A stretch of 15,310 nt of DNA. Origin: Agrocybe praecox (Eukaryota; Basidiomycota; Agaricomycetes; Agaricales; Agrocybaceae). Position 1 is the first letter of the stretch; each line of letters opens with the position of its first letter. The DNA is taken from NCBI GenBank assembly GCA_964017145.1, contig CAXHKQ010000057.1:1-15310 (forward strand), in the 5' to 3' direction. Under the pieces are notes generated by a model. The model saw only the letters and a list, made by a program, of their open reading frames with translations, did not search any database and was not told the origin of the DNA. The position numbers were made by a program, and so were the translations under genes. Positions 1 to 7,397 of this stretch are shown here, one piece after another.

Positions 1-130
1 CGCTCAGCTGCGCAGCAAGAGGAACAGCAACAGCACATACACAGCCAGCCAGTCAGCCAGCCTGCTTGCGTGCGTCCGCGTCCACGAGCATTGTGTGCAA
101 CCAGAGTCACACGCACGACGCGCCCTATTC

Positions 131-660
131 CAGCATAATAGAAGGGGTTTCAGGTGGAGCGATCCATTTTATTTAAATATTGTATAACATAACGTCTAAA
201 GGACGACAATGCTGTAGGTGATGCTCAACGATCGGACGAATTGGAATGATATCTCCGTATAATTGGGTAATTTTCTGGAGAAAACATCGATGCTAATTCC
301 TAACGACACAATATAAATTTATGCTCAAAATGTTAGGCAGAGAGAGAGATGGTTTTCTTCAACCGTATTACATTGTTTCATGGAGAGGAGGGAGGAGTTG
401 TATCTACTTTAGTTTACTCGAGAACCAAGCCACAGATCTGGGCTAACTATGCCTTTGTATCCCTTTGTACTCGATAGCTTTGATATGGCAAAGCTTTTAG
501 CTGCGTAATTGTGACCCATATCGAGTTTCACATTCATGCTTTAGACGAGATTTGTAATGTATGGTACGAATCGCAAGTTCTAGTGTAACTGTATAGCTAT
601 CCTTTATTTTAATCATACTGATTCGCTTTCTCAAGGGAGAGAAGCTTTGTACGGACGATG
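131..660. other. Unique AT-rich island with opposed small open frames
   Basis: This 0.5-kb stretch lacks the CA/CG repeats of its surroundings. Plus 349-477 is a 42-codon frame with ATG in good context (purine at -3, G at +4) and one Trp. Minus 709-497 is a 70-codon frame with its first ATG at 616-614, leaving 39 codons from that Met. Neither matches a family I recognise, and the frames do not overlap. Small inverted repeats at 476-495 (AGCTTTG/CAAAGCT) and 622-646, and a GA-rich mirror repeat at 385-397, are also present. It may be conserved noncoding DNA, a degenerate element or a small gene. Confidence 0.25.
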
Positions 661-1342
661 AATGTACTTTGGCTGGATTGCACCGTAGTCGCGCTGTGTT
701 ACCACTTTGCTATACTGCTTGGTGATTATTGGAACACCCTTTATATACACGTGCGTGTGCATGCGTCGCGACCAGTCTCGCGCGTCGATTGTGCATTTTT
801 ATATATTACAACACTTGCAATCGCGGGCGCGCGCAACCAGACTCAGTTGGCCGGCCAAGCCAACCGGACACCATCCAGCGAGCAGCGGACGAGTGCACTT
901 TTCTCTCTTGCGCTGCTAGCGCGCGCGTGTCGTCCAAATGTGTACAAGATGATCACACCAGCACCACACGCGTGTGTGCAGTCAGCCCCGCGTGCGATCG
1001 AGCAGCGCGAACACACAGCAAAAAGACAAACACAGTTCATTGTGCACAGAGCACAGCGCACAGCACACACGCACACCAACCCAATCCGGACAAAAAGGAA
1101 ACAAGCGATGCGCGTGCGCTCAACGCTCGCGACTCTCGTGCTTGCTGGATGGTGTGTTTGTATGTGTGTGTGTGCACCAGCGATATGCAGATTGCGAGCT
1201 CGCCGCTGCGCGGATATATAAATTGCATATTGTTATTATTGTAGCGGATGATGCCAGCCAGCCTGCCAGTGTGTGTTGGTTCGCGTGTGTATGCTGTTTT
1301 GCACGCGTTGCCTGCGCGCACACACACACACACGTTTTTGGT

Positions 1343-1401
1343 CAGACGAGAAACTTGTTGCTGAAGCTCGGCTGGAGTGCTGCGCGCGAGTCTCTCGTCT
1401 G
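1343..1401. repeat. Spaced inverted repeat, 9-bp arms
   Basis: CAGACGAGA (1343-1351) and TCTCGTCTG (1393-1401), extendable outward by two G-T wobbles, 41-nt spacer. Confidence 0.5.
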
Positions 1402-1590
1402 GTGTACTTATGTAAGTATAAAATGTGTATAAAATACACATAATCAGGGTATGCAGCCCCACACACACTCACGTATATTATAGTGTGAGTATGTGTGTGT
1501 GTACGTGTGTAATATTATTGGATGTCGTCGTCGTAGCCGTCGTGATCGTGTGGCCACCGCCGCCGCCGCCGTCGTGTTCTGTGTGCGAGA

Positions 1591-1630
1591 CCAGCCAGCC
1601 AGCACCTGAATTAAACAGGTATCTGGCTGG
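1591..1630. repeat. CCAG triplet repeat folding into a hairpin
   Basis: Three CCAG units at 1591-1602 are answered by CTGGCTGG at 1623-1630. Inside, ACCTG (1604-1608) pairs with CAGGT (1616-1620) around a 7-nt loop. Total stem is 13 bp with a 1x2 internal loop. Confidence 0.7.
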
Positions 1631-2993
1631 AGCGCCCGCTGCGCGACGGAATATTTAAAACTGTTCATTATTGCAATTTTATGCCGATCGAATTCACCCG
1701 TTGAGCCGCTGCAGCCGCCACTTTCAGTAGTGACCACTGCTCCACTGGTGCCCTGGCCGAATTGGAATCGGTCGCGAGCACGCCAGTGCAATTGATAGGG
1801 TCAAAGTATGGCTAGGTATGTGCGGAGTGTGTGCGTGTGTATGTGCACATCAATCGACAGCGGTAATAATTCATGTACTTAATGCTGGGGCGCCGCCACC
1901 GCCGCAGCCGAATGGCTTCGGGTTGTGTGTCGCTACTTTTCGTGAGTGGAAATTTATGCTCATAATGCACGATGTGCAAGATACACACACACATACTCAT
2001 ATACAGGAACTGCTATATGATGGCGTAAGTAAAACACTGTGTGTGTCAATGCGCCGTAAATCATATCGTCTATGCATGGCGTCTGCAACGCGTGTAGACC
2101 CGATTTGTCAAGCCAGATTACGGCGAACACGTGCGGCCGCACAGGCGCATAGTCACACACATATGCGCACACACGTGACAGCAAATGCGCGATTTATGCG
2201 ATTCCTTCTGCGGTAATTACCATGTGCGAATTGCTGACGCTTGCCGCCAGCACGACGACGATCGCAACCAGCCAGGACATTTGAACTATACGTTCATTTT
2301 TCGCCCCGTGCACCGCAGCCAGCCAGCCAGGCCGTTTGACCACAGACACACGGAACACGGAATAAAAACGACAGCGTGTCGTAAATCGGCGTGCGCGCCG
2401 TTTTTGCAGCGCACACGCACACTCGCACACACACTCGCACACGGCGAGTGAAATTGTGCACGGCGTGTCACGGAAAAAAACCCATAAATTTGGCATTTAA
2501 AAATTTAGCATCTCCCTGGCGACCGCAGCGGCGCGGTGACCGTGACTATGTGTGTGTTTGTCTGCTGGCGACGACGAGGCGTCGTCGTGCGCGATTGCGG
2601 TTTGTTGCACTGCGCCGCCGCGTTGCGGTGATGCAACCGAAAAATGCGGATTTATTTGTTTGCATTTAAACGCGACGACAATTCGCGTGTCGAGCGTGTC
2701 GGAGCGAGTGCGAATGTGTTGAAAGACGTTTTGCCGTTTTGCATTTTCGGCGGAACGACGCGCGATGCTCTTAAGCCATGTGCGGGTAAATAACTGACTC
2801 AACTCTGGGAAGACAGCGGTAAAACACCGTTACCTCACTCTCGACCCGAAAATGAGCGAACAACCGCGCGCACGAATGCGTAACGCATGTGACACAAGCA
2901 TATGCGCATGCGCGCACATCAGCGACGTGATGAGTGATGCGTTTGCATGTAAGGTAAGTAAGCAGCGTGCGAGTACTTCTTTCTCATTGAAAT

Positions 2994-3011
2994 CGCGCGC
3001 GCGCACGCGCG
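2994..3011. repeat. (CG)n alternating tract
   Basis: Alternating CG with one CA step. Similar pure runs occur at 3125-3136, 10795-10806 and 13417-13431. Such alternating purine-pyrimidine runs are classic Z-DNA formers. Confidence 0.85.
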
Positions 3012-3213
3012 TTCAATGCCACATTTGGCGGATAATGCAGTTAATTGGACACGAGCACGCGGCGCGCGCGTCTGAGAATGTGTCGACCGCGTGCGCGTGC
3101 GCACGCATGTTGATTGCGCATGTTCGCGCGCGCGCGTGATTGCACGCTGCCACACCGCCGCCACCACCCGTAATGGTGTTGTAATTACGGCGCATCTTGT
3201 CTGTCGCGCACAG

Positions 3214-3235
3214 ACACACACACACACACACACAC
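3214..3235. repeat. (AC)n microsatellite
   Basis: Eleven perfect AC units. Related tracts of the same class lie at 3365-3381, 5216-5233, 8766-8782 and about 10977-10992. Confidence 0.95.
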
Positions 3236-3462
3236 GAACCAGAGACACACGCGGACACGTGCGCGGATTATTGCAATTACCCATTCAACTCGGCCCGCGT
3301 GCTTATGCACGATCAGCATGCTGTGCGCATGCGCTCGCCGGGCTTTTGTGTGTTTTTTGATTTGCACACACACACACACACCTGCGTGAAATATGCTTGC
3401 GCACGCGCTCGAAAGTGTATGCGAGTCCAGGTGCCACACGTATAACGAGTGCAATGTTGCAA

Positions 3463-3470
3463 CAACTTAC
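3463..3470 (-). other. 5' splice donor of the Zasp Met exon
   Basis: On the minus strand the exon ends CAGAAG and the intron begins GTAAGTTG, a full match to the GTRAGT donor consensus. Reading through the donor gives VSCCN, which leaves the PDZ pattern, so the exon boundary is well placed. The downstream acceptor is not in the window, so the intron is longer than 3.4 kb. Confidence 0.88.
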
Positions 3471-3575
3471 CTTCTGCACCACCAGCGGGGTGCCAAAGTC
3501 CTTGCCGCCGGACAGGCGCAGGCCCCACGGCTGGGCGTCGTTGCGGCTGAAGCGCACGGTGATCAATTGGGCCAT
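3471..3575 (-). CDS. Zasp: First coding exon of a Zasp/ALP-Enigma-type PDZ-LIM protein (partial gene)
   Basis: The exon encodes the N-terminal 35 residues, from ATG (3575-3573) to a phase-0 donor (CAGAAG then GTAAGT). Visible in order are a first beta strand (LITVRFSR), the carboxylate-binding loop (DAQPWGLRL, in place of the usual PWGFRL), then SGGKDFGTPLVVQK. This pattern, starting 1-3 residues after Met, is typical of Zasp52-like and ALP/Enigma PDZ-LIM proteins, which bind alpha-actinin at muscle Z-discs and at integrin attachment sites. Those proteins also place an early intron right after the VQK position. Codon use is extreme: 33 of 35 codons end in G or C. The start is chosen because family members begin here and a strong acceptor lies four bases upstream. 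The rest of the PDZ, the ZM motif and any LIM domains must lie beyond the left edge. Which Zasp paralogue (52, 66 or 67) cannot be decided from 35 residues. Confidence 0.88.
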
Positions 3576-3579
3576 ATTT

Positions 3580-3622
3580 CTGCGAGCGAGGGAACAATGG
3601 AGAGAAGAGAGCGTGGTTAGTG
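3580..3622 (-). other. Branch point, pyrimidine tract and 3' splice acceptor before the Zasp Met exon
   Basis: Read on the minus strand, CACTAAC (plus 3616-3622) is followed by an almost unbroken pyrimidine tract and ends TCGCTCGCAG, directly before AAATATGG. The branch adenosine lies about 37 nt from the AG, a normal distance. This means the initiator Met exon is not the first exon: a 5' UTR exon lies upstream, and only four transcribed bases precede the ATG within this exon. Confidence 0.8.
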
Positions 3623-3688
3623 GAGATTGGAAGAATTACATTTATTTGATCACCTGATACGAAAAATCAAATTTATGTCCAAATTTAC
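3580..3688 (-). other. Probable short 5' UTR intron of the Zasp gene
   Basis: Pairing the strong acceptor with the nearest good donors on the minus strand gives three possible introns. They are 109 nt (AAG then GTAAAT, boundary 3689/3688), 123 nt (AAAG then GTATGC, boundary 3703/3702) and 74 nt (CAG then GTGATC, boundary 3654/3653). All are typical insect short-intron lengths. The 109-nt form would join, in frame, an open reading frame running back to an ATG at 3927-3925. The 123-nt form removes an out-of-frame upstream ATG. Which donor is used cannot be settled without RNA data; a distal donor beyond this region is also possible. Confidence 0.4.
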
Positions 3689-3933
3689 CTTGAATCGCAT
3701 ACCTTTGTCCAAGTATCACAAATAGTTTTTTTTTCCGAATATAATGGCACCGAAGCGTTATAGTAAGTAAATCGGACATCAAAAACATTTGCGTCGCTCA
3801 ACACAGACATGCACATCTTTTTATCCGATGCCGCGTTCTGCCAACGAGATGGCGCAATGCGACCATCGTCTGCTCGCCTTCGCGTACAATGATTCCTTTG
3901 ATCATATGAAAATGCATGTGCTCGCATGTACAA
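3689..3933 (-). other. Possible upstream exon (5' UTR or alternative N-terminus) of Zasp
   Basis: This non-repetitive minus-strand stretch is open in the frame that, spliced from 3689 to 3579, reads straight into the PDZ Met. It would add about 80 residues before MAQL, starting at the ATG at 3927-3925. No domain is recognisable. Codon use is AT-ending and quite unlike the GC3-rich PDZ exon, so I favour untranslated sequence over a real extension. Frame continuity has a one-in-three chance of being accidental. The transcription start was not located. Confidence 0.25.
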
Positions 3934-4030
3934 CTTGATTCGGCTATGAGCGAACTAATAACTTGGACGCAAACACACAAATATTAAAAGCATACATAAT
4001 GTGATACTTGAACACTGCTGCGCGTATTAG

Positions 4031-4171
4031 TGCTCACTGCGGGGCATCAAAAAGCCTCAGTTAGACGACGACGTCGACGATGCGCCCGACAGAATCGGAG
4101 TCACGGTCAGTCGGCGGCGGTTGGCTCGAAACAACTGCAATGTGCATATTAAAATCATACGCACATACTAG
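4031..4171 (+). other. Open frame, plus strand, no homology recognised
   Basis: Forty-six sense codons between TAG (4028-4030) and TAG (4169-4171), with no ATG. The first half is acidic (LDDDVDDAPD) and the second basic (SRRRLARNN). It could only be coding as an exon; a weak donor (ACG then GTCAGT) lies inside and the upstream AG has a poor pyrimidine tract. The minus strand of the same DNA is also open, so at most one of the two is likely real. Confidence 0.12.
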
Positions 4172-4285
4172 CAGAGGTTTGAAATTAATTACGAACACGC
4201 TAGGCTGAGTACATACGCGTATGATACGCTTCAGTGAGTTACGATTTATGGAATAAACACTAATCACAACATATAACGTGAACAT
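4061..4285 (-). other. Open frame, minus strand, 74 codons with ATG, no homology recognised
   Basis: It starts at a true ATG (4285-4283). The N-terminus is hydrophobic (MFTLYVVISVYS) and the C-terminal part polar, ending DVVV at the TAA (4063-4061). A good acceptor (TTTTAATATGCACATTGCAG, minus strand) falls inside, about 75 nt before the stop, so the last 24 codons could also be a short terminal exon. The end (V at 0 and -2) resembles a class II PDZ ligand, but this may be accidental because the bases are a GTC/GAC simple run. It opposes the plus frame at 4031-4171. Confidence 0.14.
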
Positions 4286-4827
4286 GTAATGATTCTAATA
4301 TAGTATACTCTCGCCTCATTTGTCGTGAAATGTTCACTCGATTTGAACTCGAATGAAACACTCACGTGTGCAATTAAACGATCACTTTTATGGTTCACTG
4401 CTTGATTGCGTGCACACACGATCAGCCATCGGTGTCAGTGGGTGTGGCCTGGCCTATTGGCGGCTGTGGCGGCACAGCGTCATTCGAATATGATGTTTAT
4501 TGGACATGCGCCACAAATCTGTGTCAACAAGTGCGTGCACGAGTTTCTGGCTGGCTGGCGCACAAACGCGGCGCGCTGCCTCGTCCATACCAAAACTCCA
4601 ACACCACCACACACAGATGATATTATTAGAGTTTTATGAATGACGGAAAGTGCGCAACTCGACGTCGCGCGCAAATGCGCACGAACCGCGCTGATAACAT
4701 TTTGCCGCCAGAGCTGCGCTGACAAAATAACAACATTTCCGTCGAAAATAGACGTCGCCCGCCTGTGCATGTGTGTGTGAACGCTAGTGTGTGGGAGAGA
4801 AGACATCATAACGCCACTACGCCACCA

Positions 4828-4855
4828 GCGATGGCCACCGCCATGCCGCCATCGC
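4828..4855. repeat. Inverted repeat, 8-bp arms
   Basis: GCGATGGC (4828-4835) and GCCATCGC (4848-4855) with a 12-nt spacer. The spacer contains GCCAT, so an alternative shorter stem is possible. Confidence 0.6.
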
Positions 4856-4994
4856 CACGATATGCCTCGAGCGAAGGTCGTGTCGCGGATATTTCTGGAT
4901 CGTCTCCGCGCGCGCGCAAACACGCTGGTGAACACAACAAAACGCTTTCAAACTAATTCGGAATGGTGGTTTTCAATCTTATTTCCTCCCAGTA

Positions 4995-5018
4995 TGTGTG
5001 TGTGTGTGTGTGTGTGTG
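4995..5018. repeat. (TG)n microsatellite
   Basis: Twelve perfect TG units, among the longest uninterrupted tracts in the window. Confidence 0.95.
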
Positions 5019-5669
5019 CCAATAAAAAATCGGTCGAGACGTGCCAGCAAACGTGAGCACCACGTTTTGTACAGGCAATAAAACATTTACGAACAATAAT
5101 AATTATGGCAAAAGGCGAACACGCTTTCGCGGTTCTTGTGCACTTGAGGACTCCGCAAGATCGGTTGGGGCGCGCTCTTCGATCGCACGTGTGCCCCGCC
5201 GTCTGCATGTGCGAATGTGTGTGTGTGTGTGTGACAACAATTTATATGTTTCACCATTATCATTACATGGCAAACACATTTTAAATTATGTGCGTGTGTG
5301 CACACACAATCACACGTACACGCATACACACACCGAGGCGCACATTTGCGCTCAATTGCATGCAAATTATACCTCATTAAGCACGAGATCATAAATTTGC
5401 GATCTTCCCGCTCGCTCGCTGCGGCGCGGCGGTGATCGCCGATTCCAGTACGCAGGTGAAGTGAATGAGCGCACAAGAAATCTCGCGCCGCGCCAGCTCG
5501 CGCACGTTCGAATCAGATAAGCCGCGGCGGCAGCGGCGACTGGGCAGAGCACACGACGTGACAGAGTGCGTGCGTGCGAGCGTATGGTGGCCAGGCAGAG
5601 CACCAATGGAAACATGCATGTTCCGTGTTCGATTGACATACGCGCCTGACCGGCGATTTTATCGCAACG

Positions 5670-6509
5670 ATGTACGCACAACGTTGTACATATGAATACA
5701 TGTGGGTTTTTTGTCTTGTGCATCGTGATTTTGGTCGTCGGTGCTCAGAGCTCAGTTCAGTGCGTAAACACAAAAATATCGATTTAATAAAATCGTTTTC
5801 ATTCCTATCTATCAAATTCCACAAACTGAATGACAATAAGGTAATAACAGAGTTTATAATTTCGAATAAACAAAATCAATATGTTCTCGATACATCCACA
5901 TCTTCGACAGCCCCACCGGCAAAGTGGAACGTGCGCACCAGTACGCACAACGTAATTGTGCGCAAAACATTCCACGAAAGTGAATCTGAGAGCGGAAACC
6001 GGAATTCCAACGCATCCGACCGAAATCGAAAATGCGCCAGCCAGCAATTGTGTCGGACATTCCTCGAAATCAGACGACCAACCGGAACTGCAGACCGGCA
6101 TCGACAGTCAAACCAAGCAATGTTCTACCTGCATGCTCGTGCATTTGCACCGCACGATCAGCGAAAGTGCCCGGCTGCACGCACGTACTCGAATGAATGC
6201 ATTCCTCGCACGCAACAGGTAATTTGTCACAACTCGAAAGTGTATCACATGTGTGCGTGTGTGTGGCATTCACTTGCTCGTGAACGTGACTATTTTCAAC
6301 CGAGATCATTCGGGCTCATTAAAAAGGGTGTGCGCGCAAGGCAACCGCACGAGCGACGAGCGTGCAATGCCATAAAGTCGCTCAACCGAAATCGGATCGC
6401 TACTACACATGCCAGTACGTGCGATCATCAAAAGAATGTGCGCTTCCGCCATCATCGCCATCTACGCTCAGCATGTGGTCAATTTAATAAATGTTCGACC
6501 ACGAGGTGA
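5670..6509 (+). CDS. Long open frame of 279 codons, unrecognised; doubtful gene
   Basis: This is the longest open frame in the window, starting at ATG 5670. It stays open across an AT-rich stretch (5740-5880) where stops would be expected. The product is polar and basic with many Arg, His, Ser, Thr and Asn, and scattered Cys. I see no signal peptide, membrane segment or known domain. Two phase-0 donors lie in frame: AATAAG then GTAATA (boundary 5840/5841) and CAACAG then GTAATT (boundary 6218/6219). The real coding part, if any, could therefore end early and splice onward, for example to 6922. Against it: codon use lacks the GC3 bias of the Zasp exon, and plus-strand A/C richness lowers stop frequency. 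I think chance is more likely than a gene. Confidence 0.18.
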   Translation: MYAQRCTYEYMWVFCLVHRDFGRRCSELSSVRKHKNIDLIKSFSFLSIKFHKLNDNKVITEFIISNKQNQYVLDTSTSSTAPPAKWNVRTSTHNVIVRKTFHESESESGNRNSNASDRNRKCASQQLCRTFLEIRRPTGTADRHRQSNQAMFYLHARAFAPHDQRKCPAARTYSNECIPRTQQVICHNSKVYHMCACVWHSLARERDYFQPRSFGLIKKGVRARQPHERRACNAIKSLNRNRIATTHASTCDHQKNVRFRHHRHLRSACGQFNKCSTTR

Positions 6510-6921
6510 CATATGTTCGCCTCAGCTCAGCTCAGACGTGTGCGGCAAGGTGAAGAAGATGCTGCGCGCGCAAGATCAAGGCAACTCGACCATTGTTTCG
6601 TCGCTCGTCGCTCGTGCGCGTATAGAACGCGCGATATGATTAATATGCTGCGCACGCGTGTGTACTTTACTCGCACCAGTGTCGTCCGCGTCGAGGCAAC
6701 CGGCAACATAGTTGCGCACGACGGCAGCGGTGCACTTCAAACGCGTACACCACCATCACTTTTCACTGTCTTTATGATCGACATCGCGCGCAGATTGTAG
6801 TTGACTGCTGTCATGTTTGTCTGTGAGCGTTGGCCGCGAGGCCTTGTTCAACATTGTATGTGTGTGTGCTTTGTTTGCCGTGTTTCTCGCTTAATTATCT
6901 CGTCTGTGCTCTTCGTTGCAG

Positions 6922-7017
6922 TCGTTGATTTGCGTACGAAGCAGAGAACCGCAACAGCAAATGAACAATCATATCAACGATGTCGCATCACGTTGTTGTC
7001 TCACGCAATACCAGAAG
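6922..7017 (+). CDS. Candidate 32-codon internal exon, plus strand
   Basis: A good acceptor precedes it: a TTAAT branch-like element, a mostly pyrimidine stretch (CTCGTCTGTGCTCTTCGTTG) and CAG ending at 6921. It ends CAGAAG before GTGAAT (7018). The 96 bases are a multiple of three and open in phase 0, the phase of the two donors inside 5670-6509. The encoded peptide is Gln/Asn-rich (EPQQQMNNH) and unrecognised. The intron from 6219 to 6921 would be 703 nt. The signals are suggestive only; no homology supports it. Confidence 0.16.
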
Positions 7018-7112
7018 GTGAATAAAATATATCGCAGTATATTACTCGCGCGGCGAACAATAGCACTCATAGTCCGCAGAAGGGAGATAACCCATCCTGA
7101 GTCACGCTCGCG

Positions 7113-7132
7113 GCATTCCGCCGCATTCCGCC
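7113..7132. repeat. GCATTCCGCC decamer repeat
   Basis: Two perfect tandem copies. ATTCC is an arthropod-satellite-like word, but two copies do not make a satellite. Confidence 0.8.
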
Positions 7133-7207
7133 GATTGCGCAGATCGACCGCTGCAGATAGCGCACGCACGGCATTACATGCGGACTAACTGGCTAACATG
7201 CGGTTGA

Positions 7208-7213
7208 TTTATT
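7208..7213 (-). terminator. Possible poly(A) signal AATAAA (minus strand)
   Basis: AATAAA on the minus strand, 79 nt after the TGA of the 7292-7397 candidate exon and within a unique AT-rich stretch. Placement suits a short 3' UTR ending near 7190. The hexamer is common by chance in such sequence, so its weight depends on the exon being real. Confidence 0.2.
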
Positions 7214-7291
7214 AATTGTATACATTTTTCCGGTGTACCGACGCGTAGCCCGAGAATCATGTTCGTTGGCGAGTTAAATTAAAATTGGCAC

Positions 7292-7397
7292 TCAATCATC
7301 GTAGTCGTAGTAGAGGTCAGAACGTCGCATATTGGTGGTGCTGCTGCTGGGAGTGGCTTTGATAACGCATTTGTTGATGTGCTCGTCGGAAATACAC
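7292..7397 (-). CDS. Candidate terminal coding exon of an unidentified minus-strand gene
   Basis: Minus strand: a T-rich tract (TTCTTTTTTTCGTGTTCC) and GCTATCAG precede the exon start at 7397, and the frame runs about 34 codons to TGA (7294-7292). It has a plausible polar composition, a Ser/Thr run (PSSSTTN) and an acidic Tyr-rich end (DLYYDYDD). About 65% of codons end in G or C. A canonical AATAAA lies 79 nt beyond the stop, at 7213-7208. Being upstream of Zasp on the same strand, it would be the 3' end of a neighbouring gene whose earlier exons lie above 7398. I could not find or name those exons. Unspliced, the frame continues upstream to 7567. Confidence 0.27.

Larger units (their letters stand above)
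1..3470 (-). other. Left 3.4 kb: putative first coding intron of Zasp
   Basis: Relative to the minus-strand Zasp gene this lies downstream of the Met-exon donor, and no acceptor followed by PDZ-like sequence was found, so it is most simply intron. It holds one AT-richer unique island (about 130-660), then dense CA/TG, CG, CGCCGC and CCAG microsatellites from 660 to 3470. All of the long open frames here translate to repeat products such as THTHT, CVCVC and ARAR, which I do not accept as genes. A transcript nested in the intron cannot be excluded. Confidence 0.55.
3640..4400. other. Unique AT-rich island upstream of the Zasp Met exon
   Basis: Repeat-poor sequence immediately 5' of the Met exon, the natural place for the Zasp 5' UTR exon and nearby regulatory DNA. 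It contains the donor candidates at 3653, 3688 and 3702 and the frame at 3689-3933. It also holds two opposed frames sharing 4031-4285. I found no convincing MEF2 site (YTAWWWWTAR) or TATA-initiator pair placed to start a Zasp transcript. Confidence 0.35.

Noticed and set aside
658..3454. Many open frames of 60-187 codons on both strands
   Set aside because: They translate CA, TG and CG repeats (THTHT, CVCVC, RARAR), overlap in several phases, and have no domain or start context. Repeats without stops keep frames open.
3471..3657. Unspliced frames across the Zasp exon in other phases (both strands)
   Set aside because: They are shadows of the PDZ exon; only the MAQLITV frame matches the family.
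3580..4700. Muscle MEF2 sites expected near a Zasp promoter
   Set aside because: No string in this flank fits YTAWWWWTAR; near matches miss at least one fixed base.
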